Shown: positions 8,355-17,643 of the stretch, piece after piece
How the letters are laid out: every line of letters starts with the position of its first letter
Numbering within the stretch: position 1 is the first letter of the stretch
From: an uncultured Hyphomicrobiales bacterium
GTDB lineage: Bacteria > Pseudomonadota > Alphaproteobacteria > Rhizobiales > Beijerinckiaceae
Direction of reading: 5' to 3'
Assembly: GCA_903825465.1 (NCBI GenBank)
Contig: CAIKAR010000089.1
Coordinates: 47,288-111,287, forward strand
DNA: 64,000 nt
The notes under the pieces: generated by a model
Database searches by the model: none
Told to the model about the DNA's origin: nothing
Seen by the model: the letters and a program-made list of their open reading frames with translations, nothing else
Translations under genes and position numbers: made by a program

Positions 8355-8908
8355 TTTTGAGCTCCCTGACGAGGCGAAACCGGCGCGGCCGGCGAATGGA
8401 GAGGGGACGGCGCGGCGTTCGCGCCGGAAAATCGAAACAGCGCGGCCATGTCGAGCACGGACAGAATGCCCCGCTCGAAGCCATAGACCGCGGATGTGAC
8501 GCCAAGCCGCGTCGCGGCGAGGTGCGGCGGCGCCGGAATTCTGTCCGACTCCGCGACCGAAACCACGTCGCCGACCTCGTCGACGAGCAGCGCGATGCTT
8601 TCGCCCAGGTGTTCGATGCCGATGGCGAGCGCCGGGCCCGGATCGAGTTCATGCGCCATGCCGAGCCGGCGTCGCAGGCTGACGACGGTGACGATCTTGC
8701 CGCGCAGGTTGGCGAGGCCGACGACCTCGCGCGGTCCGCCCGGCACCGGCGTGATGCGCGATATCCGGAAAATCGTGTTGACGCACTCGACCGGCAGCGC
8801 CAGCCGCTCCGCGCCGGCCGAGACGATGAAAATGTTGCGTTCGAGCGGCGCCGCCGCCTGGTTGTGGCGTTGGCGCGACGACGTGCGCGTCAGTTCCGGC
8901 AGGCTCAT
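8351..8908 (-). CDS. cheW: Chemotaxis coupling protein CheW
   Basis: A 185-residue CheW. After a 25-residue variable head it has the SH3-like CheW fold, with FIVSAGAERLALPVECVNTIFR, GLANLRGKIVTVVSLRRRLG and a LLVDEVGDVVSV strand that are hallmark segments. It couples receptors to the CheA kinase. The ATG overlaps the cheA stop (ATGA), which indicates translational coupling. A C-terminal tail rich in Ala and Pro of about 25 residues goes beyond the fold. Confidence 0.9.
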   Translation of the reverse strand: MSLPELTRTSSRQRHNQAAAPLERNIFIVSAGAERLALPVECVNTIFRISRITPVPGGPREVVGLANLRGKIVTVVSLRRRLGMAHELDPGPALAIGIEHLGESIALLVDEVGDVVSVAESDRIPAPPHLAATRLGVTSAVYGFERGILSVLDMAALFRFSGANAAPSPLHSPAAPVSPRQGAQK

Positions 8909-11490
8909 GCCGCGGACTCCAGGATGACGCTGCTTTCAAGCGCGTGGAAATTGAACGCGCCGCCGTCGAGGGCGGCGTTGACCGCGGCGAGGAGCGCGCC
9001 GCGGTCGAATTTCCCCACCGCCGTGGTCATGCCCGCCGCCATCGCGGCCTTGATCACAGCCGGCGCGGCGTGCGCCGCCATCGCGATCACCGGAATATCC
9101 CGCTGGCGGTCCTGCCGCAGCGAGCGGGCGAAGGCGTAGCCGTCCATGCCCGGCATGTCGGTGTCGGTCACCACGATGTCGAACGCCGCGCCCTTGTCGA
9201 AATATTCCAGCGCCTCTTCGGCGGAACTGGCGGTGGAAACCTCGTAGCCCGCCGCCGAAACGATGGGCGAGAGCATGTCGCGGAAGAACAGCTTGTCGTC
9301 GACGATCAACACGGTGAACCGGCGCGTGTGGCCGCGCTGGAAGGCGCCGGGCCTGCCGATGCGCATGAAATGGGCGACATCGAGGATCTCGACCGCCTCG
9401 CCATTGATGGTCGTCGAGCCGACCACGCCCGGGCCGGCGCCGGCGATCTCGATTTCGAGATGCTCCTCGACGATATCGACGATTTCGGAGACCAGCAGGC
9501 CCATCGGCTCGCCGCCGACGCCGACCACAAGCACGGGCTGCACGCCGCCGGGCATTGTCGAAACGACGTTTTCGGCGGGACTGACGAGCGGCATGAGCCG
9601 TCCCTGATGCGACATGACTTGGCCGCCGTCGGAGACGATGATGTTCTCGCTGCGCACGCTCTCGATGCGCGAAATGATCGACAGGGGCGCCGCCTTCAGC
9701 GCGCCCGCGCCGGCGCGGAACACGATCAGCCGCATGGGCTCGCGCGGCATGACGAACGCGGGGCGGGTCGGCGCGACGGTGAATTCATTCGTGCTGTCGA
9801 GGCCGAGGGCGCGCGCCAGCCCCGGCGGGTCGAGGATCAAAACCACCGAGCCGTCGCCGAGGATCGTGTTGCCCGAGAAAGCGGTCAGTCCGTGCAGGGA
9901 TAGGCCGAGCGGCTTGACCACGATTTCCTGCACGTCGCAGACGCCGTCGACGATGATCCCGAAATTCAGCGATCCGACGCGCATGACGACGATCAACTGG
10001 TCGTCGCCGACCGAGCTTCGCGGTTCAAAGCCGAGGAATAGGCCGAGGTCGGCGATCGGCAGGACCTGGTCGCGCAGCCGCAGCACGAGCGCGCCCTGCA
10101 CGTTGTCGACCCGCGCGTTGTCGTCCACGACGCCGACCGCCTCGACCACCGCGTGCTGCGGCAAAGCGAAGCGCTGGCCGCCCGATTCGATGATCAGCGC
10201 GGGCGCGATGGCCAGCGTCAGCGGTATTTTCAGAAAGAAGGTCGTGCCGCGGCCGACCGTGGTCGACAGCGATATGCCGCCGCCGATCGCGTCGATGTTC
10301 TCGCGCACCACGTCCATGCCGACGCCGCGGCCGGAGATGCTGGTGACGCGCGTCGCCGTCGAAAAGCCCGGCGCGAAAATGAAGCGGCACGCCATGTCGT
10401 TGGTCATGCGGGCGACCTCGTCGGCCGTCGACAGGCCGAGAGACACCGCCTTGGCGCGGATGCGCGCGACATCGAGGCCGCGCCCGTCGTCCGAAATCTC
10501 GATGTTGATGTGGCCGGTCTCGTGCGACGCGCGCACGAGGATGCGCCCGATCTCGGGCTTGCCGGCGGCGCGCCGCTCCTCCGGCGTTTCAATGCCGTGG
10601 TCGGCGCAGTTGCGCACCATGTGCGTCAGCGGATCGCGGATCAGCTCGATCAACTGGCGGTCGAGCTCGGTGTCCGAGCCCTCCGCGGCCAGCGTGATCT
10701 TCTTGTCGAGCTCGGCGGAGAGCTCGCGCACCAGCCTCGGCAGGTTGGAAAACAGGCGCCCGATGGGCTGCATGCGCGCCCGCATGACGCTGTCCTGCAG
10801 ATCGGTGGTGAGCGAGGACAGGTGCTGCAAGGGGTTCTTGATCTGCTCGTCGTCGCTGTGGCGGGTGATTTCGAGAAGCTGGTTGCGCGTCAGCACCAGT
10901 TCGGACACCAGCGCCATGATGCGCTCGAGCGCCCCCACGGCGACCCGGATGGTGGCGTTTCCCTGCCCGCCGGGCGGCGGCGCGGGATGGCTTTCCCCTG
11001 GCTTTTCCACCGCGCCGGAGGCGGCGATCGCCGCTTCGTCCCGCGCGTCGCCGGGCGCCGGCGTTTCCGCGATCAGCATGGGTTCGACGCCATCGCCGAT
11101 GAAATCCGACTCTTCCTCCCCGCCGACTTCCACTTCGATCGCGGCGACAATGTCGTTGTCGGAGCCTTCCGGCTCCAGCGCGGATTTCTCGAGTTCGGTG
11201 ATGATCAGGCGAATGCGGTCGATGGCGGAGAGGATCAGCGACACCCGGTCGCGCGTCGGTTCGGCGCCGTCGCGCAGCCGGCCCAGCAGGGTCTCGGCGG
11301 AATGGGCGATGTTGGCGAGCCGCGGCAGGCCCAAAAACCCGCAGGTGCCCTTGATCGTGTGAACAAGGCGGAAAATCGAGGCGATGATGCGGCTGTCGGC
11401 GGGATCCTGCTCGAATTGCACAAGCTGCGCGCCGACCGAATCCAGTTGGTCGGTCGTCTCGGCCAGGAATTCCTTGAGAATATCGTCCAT
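8905..11490 (-). CDS. cheA: Hybrid chemotaxis histidine kinase CheA with C-terminal receiver
   Basis: An 861-residue kinase. Domains in order: HPt (P1) with phospho-accepting His44 in RLVHTIKGTCGFLGL; an acidic linker with no obvious P2; dimerisation helices around IMALVSELVLTRNQLLE; an ATPase domain with HMVRNCADHGIE, DDGRGLD and GRGVGMDVV boxes; two consecutive CheW-like regions (about 450-580 and 590-720); and a receiver with the TDTDMPGMDG phospho-acceptor. The start MDDILKEFLAET at 11490 fits the family better than the track's start 18 codons earlier. It heads the che operon. The extra CheW-like domain and receiver make this a hybrid CheA as found in alternative chemosensory systems rather than the E. 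coli type. Confidence 0.93.
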   Translation of the reverse strand: MDDILKEFLAETTDQLDSVGAQLVQFEQDPADSRIIASIFRLVHTIKGTCGFLGLPRLANIAHSAETLLGRLRDGAEPTRDRVSLILSAIDRIRLIITELEKSALEPEGSDNDIVAAIEVEVGGEEESDFIGDGVEPMLIAETPAPGDARDEAAIAASGAVEKPGESHPAPPPGGQGNATIRVAVGALERIMALVSELVLTRNQLLEITRHSDDEQIKNPLQHLSSLTTDLQDSVMRARMQPIGRLFSNLPRLVRELSAELDKKITLAAEGSDTELDRQLIELIRDPLTHMVRNCADHGIETPEERRAAGKPEIGRILVRASHETGHINIEISDDGRGLDVARIRAKAVSLGLSTADEVARMTNDMACRFIFAPGFSTATRVTSISGRGVGMDVVRENIDAIGGGISLSTTVGRGTTFFLKIPLTLAIAPALIIESGGQRFALPQHAVVEAVGVVDDNARVDNVQGALVLRLRDQVLPIADLGLFLGFEPRSSVGDDQLIVVMRVGSLNFGIIVDGVCDVQEIVVKPLGLSLHGLTAFSGNTILGDGSVVLILDPPGLARALGLDSTNEFTVAPTRPAFVMPREPMRLIVFRAGAGALKAAPLSIISRIESVRSENIIVSDGGQVMSHQGRLMPLVSPAENVVSTMPGGVQPVLVVGVGGEPMGLLVSEIVDIVEEHLEIEIAGAGPGVVGSTTINGEAVEILDVAHFMRIGRPGAFQRGHTRRFTVLIVDDKLFFRDMLSPIVSAAGYEVSTASSAEEALEYFDKGAAFDIVVTDTDMPGMDGYAFARSLRQDRQRDIPVIAMAAHAAPAVIKAAMAAGMTTAVGKFDRGALLAAVNAALDGGAFNFHALESSVILESAA

Positions 11491-11619
11491 CGCCACGGGA
11501 TCCGCCACGCCGCGCCAGAAGGCGGCGTCAACCGGAACCACCATGACGGCAATGGGTTAAGGGAGGCTTGCGAGAATTGGACGATCGGTCGAAGGTTCAC
11601 CCCCGGGCTTTTTGGCTTG

Positions 11620-12267
11620 TCAGGGCGCCGCGAAGCGCCAGACGCACGCCCGCTTGACCTCGGCGTCCTCGATGTCGCGCGACACCGCGACGGTGTATTC
11701 GGCGACCAGTTCGAGTTTTTCGCGGGCCAGATAGGATCGGCCGGGGTCGCCAATCAAAACCAGCGCGCCGCGCCGGGCGAGCGTTTCCAGCCAACCGGTC
11801 AACGCCGCGGCCATGTCGCGCTCGTAGGAGATGTCGCCGGCCAGGACCACCTCCCAGCCCTCGTCGCGGCCAATCAGGTTTTCCCACCGCGACGCGATAT
11901 GGACGCCGTTATCGGCGGCGTTCAGGCCGATGGCGGCGATGGCGAAATCGTCGATCTCGCTCGCCTCGACCGGCGCCGCGCCCGCCATCGCGGCGGCGAT
12001 CGCCACCAGGCCGGAGCCCGAGGCGACATCGAGCGTCCGCTTGCCGCGGACTAGGCCGGGGTTGTCGAGAACATGGCGCGCCAGCGCTTGCCCGCCGGCC
12101 CAGGGAAACGCCCAGAAAGGCGGCGGCAGGCCGATCGCGCCCATTTCCGCCTCGGTCTTGATCCACAGCGCCGTGGAATCGTCGGCTGTGTAGAGCCGGA
12201 TTTCAGGCGTCAACGGCGCCGGCTTGAGGCGCGTGTACGCGCGGATGAACGCGGCTTTTCCGGGCAT
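11620..12267 (-). CDS. Class I SAM-dependent methyltransferase, ETFB-lysine-methyltransferase-like
   Basis: A 215-residue seven-beta-strand methyltransferase. Motif I reads TLDVASGSGLVAIAAA, followed by an acidic VEASEID motif II and a WEVVLAGDISYE region corresponding to the D/N-hydrophobic substrate motif. The LPPPFWAFPWAGGQALARHVLD segment before motif I is characteristic of the small PrmA/METTL20-like group whose bacterial members methylate a lysine of the electron transfer flavoprotein beta subunit. That would fit the acyl-CoA dehydrogenase fusion 13 bases upstream on the same strand, because these dehydrogenases pass electrons to ETF. The function is inference from family and context. 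I start at the ATG at 12267; nine extra codons upstream overlap the preceding gene. Confidence 0.8.
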   Translation of the reverse strand: MPGKAAFIRAYTRLKPAPLTPEIRLYTADDSTALWIKTEAEMGAIGLPPPFWAFPWAGGQALARHVLDNPGLVRGKRTLDVASGSGLVAIAAAMAGAAPVEASEIDDFAIAAIGLNAADNGVHIASRWENLIGRDEGWEVVLAGDISYERDMAAALTGWLETLARRGALVLIGDPGRSYLAREKLELVAEYTVAVSRDIEDAEVKRACVWRFAAP

Positions 12268-12280
12268 CGCGGTTTTCGCC

Positions 12281-14527
12281 TTACCCAAGCCCAAGCGCGC
12301 GCCGCGCGATCAGGCCGCGCTGTATCTCCACCGTGCCGCCGTGGATGGTGTTGCGCCGGCTCTGCAAAAACGTCCGCCCCGGCCAGATCAATTCGCCGCC
12401 GATCTCGAGCGGCCCGTCGACCGCCCCGTTCGGACCGAAAGCCTCGATCAACAATTCGCACAGCGTTTGCGCGAGTTCCGCGTTGACGAGCTTGGCGAAG
12501 GCGAAATCGCCCGTGGGCGCCGTCCGCGCCTCGGTCGCGCCGGCGATGCGCGCGTAAACGGCGCAGAGAGCCATGTAGTCGATGGAGGCGCGCGCCAGCC
12601 GGTCGCGGAACGCGGCGTCCCGCGCGGCGCCGGAGTCTTTCGCGGCGCGTGAAATCAACGGGAAAAGCTGCGCGCATTTGCGCGGATTGGCGCCGTTGAG
12701 CCGCTCCTTTTCCAGCACCGCCGTGGCGACGCGCCAGCCATCGTCGACCGCGCCGACGACATTCGAAGCCGGAACGCGGACATCGTCGAAAAACACCTCG
12801 GAAAACTCGTCGTCGCCGGCGAGCGTCTGGATCGGCCGGCGCGTGACGCCCGGCGTCTTCATGTCGATGAGGATAAACGTGATGCCAAGTTGCTTCTTGG
12901 CGTCCGGGTTGGTGCGCACAAGCGCGAACATCCAGTCGGCGTGATGCGCCCAAGTGGTCCAGATTTTCGAGCCGTTGACCACGAAATCGTCGCCGTCGCG
13001 CGCCGCCTTGGTGCGCAGGCTGGCGAGGTCCGAGCCGGCGCCGGGCTCCGAATAGCCCTGGCACCACGTGGTCTCGCCCGACAACATGCCCGGCAAGTGG
13101 CGGGCCTTTTGTTCCGGCGAGCCGAACACCTGCAATATCGGGCCCAAATGCGAGATCGCCTGCCCGGAGATCTCAGGCGCGCCGGCGGCGCCCATTTCCT
13201 CGAACAGGATGAGCTGTTGCGCCACGCTCGCGCCCATGCCGCCGAATTCGCGCGGCCAAGCGGGCGCCACCCAGCCCCGCGCGAAGAGCTGGCGGTGCCA
13301 CGTGTCGGCTTCTTTGTGGTCGGGCCGCGTCGGCAGATTGCGCAGATGGGACGGCAGGTTTTGCTCCAGCCAGCCGCGGACTTCGGCGCGAAACCCCGCG
13401 TCGGCCGCGCTGTCCTGGCGAAAGCCGACCTCCCGCGCGGCGCCGTCGAGCGCGCGCGCGGCGATCCCAACGCGATGATGCGCCTGGGTTCCCCACGCGA
13501 CGTCGAGCGAAATCGCGCGCTTCAGGAAAAGCCCGATGTCGTGCTCGTCGGTGAAGCCGATGGCGCCATGCAGTTGCACCGTGGCGCGCGTCGCTTCGCG
13601 CGCCGCGTCGGCGGCTTTGACCTTGGCGGCCGCGGCGATGACAGCGCCCGCCTCGCCATCGCGGTCGGCCATGCGCGCGGCTTCCGACGTCAGCGCGCGC
13701 GCCAGCGCCACCCCTATGTGAGCGTCGACGGCCCGGAATTGCAGCGCCTGGAACGACCCCAGCGCGCGGCCGAATTGCTGGCGCGTCCGCAAATGCCCGA
13801 GCGTTAGCTCAATCGCCGCGTCGGCGAGCCCCACCAGTTCCGCCGCGCAAAGAATGTCGAGCGCGGTCGTTATCGCTTGGCGCAACCCGGCCGCCTCGGC
13901 GCCGACGATCACCGCGCCGGCGGCGACATCGCACGATGCCGCGATGTCGCCGGTGGAGGCGCCATCGACCGTGCGCGCCATCTTGATGGAGAGGCCCGGA
14001 TTGTTCCTTGGCAACAGCGCCAGCGCGGGCCCGTCCGGCGTGTCGGCCTCGATCAGCAGGAAATCGGCCGCCGGCGCGCCAAACACGCCGCGCGCCGAAC
14101 CCTCGACCCGCCAACCCCCGGCTGCGCGCGTCGCGGTGAAGCGCGCGCCATCCCGCGCGGGCACGGGCAGCGCCAGCATCGAGCCGTTGAGCAGGGCCTG
14201 GAGCGCTTCCGGCCCAAAAGCCGTCCGCAGCGCTTGCGCGGCCAACAGGCACGCCGCCGCGCCGGCGAAGGGGATCGGCGCCAACGCCCGCCCAAAAGCT
14301 TCGGCGACCCCGCAAGCCGCCGCGAGCCCCTGACCCATGCCGCCCTCGGCTTCCGGCGCGAGGATCGCCAGCCAGCCCTCGCCGCCGGCGTCCGCAAGCG
14401 CGGCGCGGTCGAGGCCATCGGGCGTGTCGCGCAAGGCGCGCAGCTTCGCCGGGCCAAAAGCGGCGGCGGCGAAACGCGCCGCTCCCTCGCGAAGGTCGTC
14501 GTCGGGCTCGGCGGAGGCGGTGGTCAA
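12281..14527 (-). CDS. Tandem fusion of two acyl-CoA dehydrogenase domains
   Basis: A single reading frame of about 748 residues joins two acyl-CoA dehydrogenases. The first half (to about residue 360) has the LRTRQQFGRALGSFQALQ and LHGAIGFTDEHDIGLFLKR segments of FadE-like subunits; the second half has WVAPAWPREFGGMG, CQGYSEPGAGSDLASLRT, WTTWAHHADWMF and the C-terminal IHGGTVEIQRGLIARRALGLG. Known alpha2beta2 dehydrogenases (for example the ChsE pairs of actinobacterial steroid breakdown) use two separate genes of these two types; here they are fused. The preferred start is TTG 14527, preceded by GGGAG; the track's ATG at 14650 adds 41 residues with no family resemblance. FAD enzyme acting on an acyl-CoA, donating to ETF. 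Substrate unknown. Confidence 0.85.
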   Translation of the reverse strand: MTTASAEPDDDLREGAARFAAAAFGPAKLRALRDTPDGLDRAALADAGGEGWLAILAPEAEGGMGQGLAAACGVAEAFGRALAPIPFAGAAACLLAAQALRTAFGPEALQALLNGSMLALPVPARDGARFTATRAAGGWRVEGSARGVFGAPAADFLLIEADTPDGPALALLPRNNPGLSIKMARTVDGASTGDIAASCDVAAGAVIVGAEAAGLRQAITTALDILCAAELVGLADAAIELTLGHLRTRQQFGRALGSFQALQFRAVDAHIGVALARALTSEAARMADRDGEAGAVIAAAAKVKAADAAREATRATVQLHGAIGFTDEHDIGLFLKRAISLDVAWGTQAHHRVGIAARALDGAAREVGFRQDSAADAGFRAEVRGWLEQNLPSHLRNLPTRPDHKEADTWHRQLFARGWVAPAWPREFGGMGASVAQQLILFEEMGAAGAPEISGQAISHLGPILQVFGSPEQKARHLPGMLSGETTWCQGYSEPGAGSDLASLRTKAARDGDDFVVNGSKIWTTWAHHADWMFALVRTNPDAKKQLGITFILIDMKTPGVTRRPIQTLAGDDEFSEVFFDDVRVPASNVVGAVDDGWRVATAVLEKERLNGANPRKCAQLFPLISRAAKDSGAARDAAFRDRLARASIDYMALCAVYARIAGATEARTAPTGDFAFAKLVNAELAQTLCELLIEAFGPNGAVDGPLEIGGELIWPGRTFLQSRRNTIHGGTVEIQRGLIARRALGLG

Positions 14528-14707
14528 GGTTGAAACTCCCAATGGCGCGGAGGCTGCGGTTTTGATCGACAGATAGCGCGGTTTTCCCGCGCGCGACACA
14601 GAAAGCGAGCGGTTAATCGACGGCGCCGGTCGCGTTCTTGTGTCTTGCAACTTTCACCGAAGCGGGGCACGCCTATTGCTTGAACTCGGCCGCTATGGAG
14701 GCGATCC

Positions 14708-15421
14708 ATGCAATTCGATGGTCAATGTTTCATCGTCACGGGCGCCGCAGGCAATCTCGGCGCCGCTGTCGCCTCGGAGCTTTCCGCGCGCGGCGCCAGC
14801 CTCGCCCTCGTCGATCGCGCCGCGCCGGCGCTCGAGGCGCTGGTCAAAACGCTGGCGCATCCGGACCGCGCGCTGGCGCTGCCCGGGATTGATCTGACAA
14901 AGCCGGAGGGCGGGGCGAAGATGGCCGAGGCGACGCTGGCGCGGTTTGGCCGGATCGATGGCCTCGTCAACACCGTCGGCGGCTTTCGCATGGGCCGCGT
15001 TGTCGACAACGCGCTGGCGGACTGGGACTTCATGATGGACATCAACGCCCGCGCCGCGCTGGTGTCGAGCGCCGCCACGTTGCCCGCCATGGTCGCGCGC
15101 AAATCCGGGCGCGTCGTGCATATCGCCGCCGGCCCCGGCCTCAAAGGCGCGGCGGGCCTCGCCGCCTACGCGGCCTCGAAGGCGGCGGTTCTGCGCATCG
15201 CCGAATCGCTGGCGGAGGAGCACCGGGCCGATGGCGTGACGGTGAATTGCGTCGTGCCCGGCACCATCGACACGCCGCAGAACCACGCGGCCATGCCCGG
15301 CGCCGACACCAGCGCCTGGGTCAAGCCCGCGGCGATCGCCCGCGCCATCGCGATGTTGCTCTCCGCCGAGGCTGGCGCGATCACCGGCGCGGCGATTCCC
15401 GTCATCGGCGTCGGCGCGTGA
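14708..15421 (+). CDS. Short-chain dehydrogenase/reductase
   Basis: A 237-residue classical SDR: cofactor motif TGAAGNLG at the N-terminus, an NTVGG in place of the usual NNAG, catalytic Ser region AAGPGLKGAAG, and YAASK with Tyr and Lys. GGAGG six bases before the ATG supports the start. The missing Ser directly before the YxxxK (GPGLKGAAGLAAYAASK) is somewhat unusual. It may act on a 3-hydroxyacyl or alcohol substrate. It shares a divergent region with the acyl-CoA dehydrogenase fusion and overlaps the patatin gene by four bases, so the two plus-strand genes are translated together. Confidence 0.85.
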   Translation: MQFDGQCFIVTGAAGNLGAAVASELSARGASLALVDRAAPALEALVKTLAHPDRALALPGIDLTKPEGGAKMAEATLARFGRIDGLVNTVGGFRMGRVVDNALADWDFMMDINARAALVSSAATLPAMVARKSGRVVHIAAGPGLKGAAGLAAYAASKAAVLRIAESLAEEHRADGVTVNCVVPGTIDTPQNHAAMPGADTSAWVKPAAIARAIAMLLSAEAGAITGAAIPVIGVGA

Positions 15422-16521
15422 AAAAGCCGCGCGCGGCGAAGAACGGCGGCGTCAAGCGCGTCAACCTCGGCTTGCAGGGCGGCGGCTCGCACGGCGCCTT
15501 CGCCTGGGGCGTGCTCGACCGGCTGCTGGCCGACGAGCGCGTCGAGATCGAGGCGGTCACTGGCGCGTCGGCGGGCGCGATGAACGCGGTGGTGCTGGCG
15601 CAAGGCCTCGCCGGCGGCTCGCGCGAGGCGGCCCGCAAGACCCTGCGGGCTTTTTGGGAGGGCGTGGCGAAGGCCGCCGAAGCCAGCCCGCTGCGCAAAT
15701 CGCCTTGGGAACACGCGGGCGGCGAATGGGGCTTCAAACATTCGCCCGCGTATTTTTTCCTCGACCTGCTGTCGCGCGTGGCGAGCCCCTACGACGTCAA
15801 TCCGCTCAATCTCAATCCCCTGCGCGACCTGGTCGCCAGGCTGATCGACTTCGAGCGCGTGCGCGCCAACACGAATCTCAAGGTGTTCATCTCGGCGACG
15901 AATGTGGAGACGGGACGCGCGCGCGTCTTCCGCGGCGGCGAGCTCACCGCCGACCACCTGCTCGCGTCCGCCTGCCTTCCCTCGATCCATCAGGCGGTGG
16001 AGATCGACGGCGCGGCTTATTGGGACGGCGGCTACATGGGCAATCCGCCGCTGTGGCCGCTGTTCGACAATTCGAGCAGCGACGACGCGATCATCGTGCA
16101 GATCAATCCGTTCAAGCGGCCGGGCGTTCCGCGCTCGGCGCGCGACATCGACGACCGTTTGAAAGAGGTGGTCTTCAACGCCTCCCTGATGCGCGAACTG
16201 CGAACGGTCGATTTCGTCACGCGCCTCATCGACGACGGCCGCCTTCAGGGCACCGGCTATCGCCGGGTGCTCATCCACATGATCGGCGACGAGGCGACGC
16301 TGACGCCGCTGGGCGCGTCGTCGAAGCTCAACGCCGAACTCGCCTTTTTGAACATGCTGTTCATGGCGGGAACGAAGGCCGCCGACACATGGCTGGCCGC
16401 GCATTTCGACGACCTCGGCGAGCGCTCGACCCTCGACCTGCGCAAGGTGTTCCAGGGCGAGGAGGACGCTCTCGACGGCGAGCGCGTGAAGAGGGCGGCG
16501 GCCTACAAGAGGCCGAAGTAG
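15418..16521 (+). CDS. Patatin-like phospholipase
   Basis: A 367-residue patatin-family serine lipase. The oxyanion-hole motif is LQGGGSHGAFAWGVLD near the N-terminus, the nucleophile elbow is GASAGAMNA, and the catalytic Asp lies in the DGGYMGNPP motif, giving the Ser-Asp dyad. The start is the GTG at 15418, overlapping the SDR stop as GTGA; the track ORF begins 57 codons earlier in the shadow of the SDR. No signal peptide is visible, so it probably hydrolyses lipid esters in the cytoplasm or at the inner membrane face. The LIHMIGDEATLTPLGASSKLNAE segment towards the C-terminus is typical of proteobacterial members linked to polyhydroxyalkanoate and membrane lipid metabolism, but that role is not shown. 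Confidence 0.9.
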   Translation: MKKPRAAKNGGVKRVNLGLQGGGSHGAFAWGVLDRLLADERVEIEAVTGASAGAMNAVVLAQGLAGGSREAARKTLRAFWEGVAKAAEASPLRKSPWEHAGGEWGFKHSPAYFFLDLLSRVASPYDVNPLNLNPLRDLVARLIDFERVRANTNLKVFISATNVETGRARVFRGGELTADHLLASACLPSIHQAVEIDGAAYWDGGYMGNPPLWPLFDNSSSDDAIIVQINPFKRPGVPRSARDIDDRLKEVVFNASLMRELRTVDFVTRLIDDGRLQGTGYRRVLIHMIGDEATLTPLGASSKLNAELAFLNMLFMAGTKAADTWLAAHFDDLGERSTLDLRKVFQGEEDALDGERVKRAAAYKRPK

Positions 16522-16531
16522 CGGTTCGCCG

Positions 16532-17520
16532 CTACCCGCCGCCCTTGTTCGCCGCCTGCAACCTGCGCAGCGTGTCGAACAACTCCGGCGGCGCCTTCGA
16601 GATGCGGTCGAGCAACGCGTCCTCCTGCTCGCCGGATATCGGACTGACATCGAGGCCGAGCCGCTCGGACTCCGCGACATATTCCGGGTCGCCCTGCATG
16701 GCCATGAAGGCGTCGCGCAAGGCCTTCGCGCGGTCCTCCGGCACGCCGGGCGGAGCGGCGACGGGGCGCGACAGCGTCCACGGCAGCGAGGCGAGCTCGA
16801 TCAACGCGCGCGCGCGAATTGCAGCAGCGCGTTCATGGACGTGTCCGGCTTCAGCCATTCCGGCTTCGACGAGCGCACCGCGGACAAGCCGACAAAACGC
16901 CCGTCGACCTCCTTGCGGTCGATGGCCAGGAACATCGCGCCGCTGTCGGGATAGCCGTTGATGATTTTCAGGTTGAGCCCCAGCGCGTCGCGCAAGAGCA
17001 CCGCGACATCGTTGCCCGTGGCGCCCTCGCCGGTGCCCGACAAGACGATGGGCGCGCCGCCCGGCCGCAGCGCGTCCTCGATGGTGCGCGTGACCGCGTC
17101 CTTCCGAACGAACAGCACATAGGCGTCGTTGAGCGACGACGACGACGAGCCGAGCCATGTGAACTTGCGCGGATCGAACTGGACGGCGGGGTTGCCGCCC
17201 ATGATTCCCATCAACGGCATGTCGCGCGCGAAGGCGCCGATGACCGAGCCGTCGCGCGGCGCCGTGTTGTACAAATAGTTGGTGCCGCGCAGCGAGCCCG
17301 CGCCCGGCATGTTGACGAGCACGACATTGGGCTGCCCCGGAATGTATTTGCCGATGAAGCGCGTCACCAGCCGCGCGTAAACGTCGTAGCCGCCGCCCGG
17401 TCCGTAGCCGAGGACAAACTGCACGGTCTTGCCGCGGTAGAAATCGGCGACGGTCTCGGCGCGGGCCGGCGCGGCGACGGCGAGCAGCGCGAGCAGCGCC
17501 GACTTGAGGCGGATCGACAT
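16532..17520 (-). pseudogene. Broken TctC-type tripartite tricarboxylate receptor gene
   Basis: The reading frame from 17520 gives a signal peptide and the TctC start (DFYRGKTVQFVLGYGPGGGYDVYARL, then NMPGAGS) but stops at 16801 after LLQFARAR. The rest of the protein, RALIELASLPWTLSRPVAAPPGVPEDRAKALRDAF to the end, continues in another frame to 16532. The join falls in a CG dinucleotide run at 16805-16816. Compared with the intact paralogue at 35490, about 20 residues (the HPLLPDVPTVVELA region) are also absent, so this looks like a deletion plus frameshift rather than a simple slip. Such receptors bind carboxylates in the periplasm. No TctA/TctB is nearby. An assembly error in the CG run is the alternative. 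Confidence 0.8.
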
Positions 17521-17643
17521 TCAAACCTCCCGCGCGAGCCTCTCTGGCCGCGGCCCATCAAACCCGCAACAAGCCGCGCTTGCAACAGCCGCGCGAACCC
17601 CTATGAAAGCGCCAAGCAAAACACAGGGGATGGGCCGGCGACA

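Noticed and set aside
10153-12054. 633-codon plus-strand ORF
   Set aside because: It lies opposite cheA and the methyltransferase, has no recognisable domain and the skewed composition of a shadow frame.
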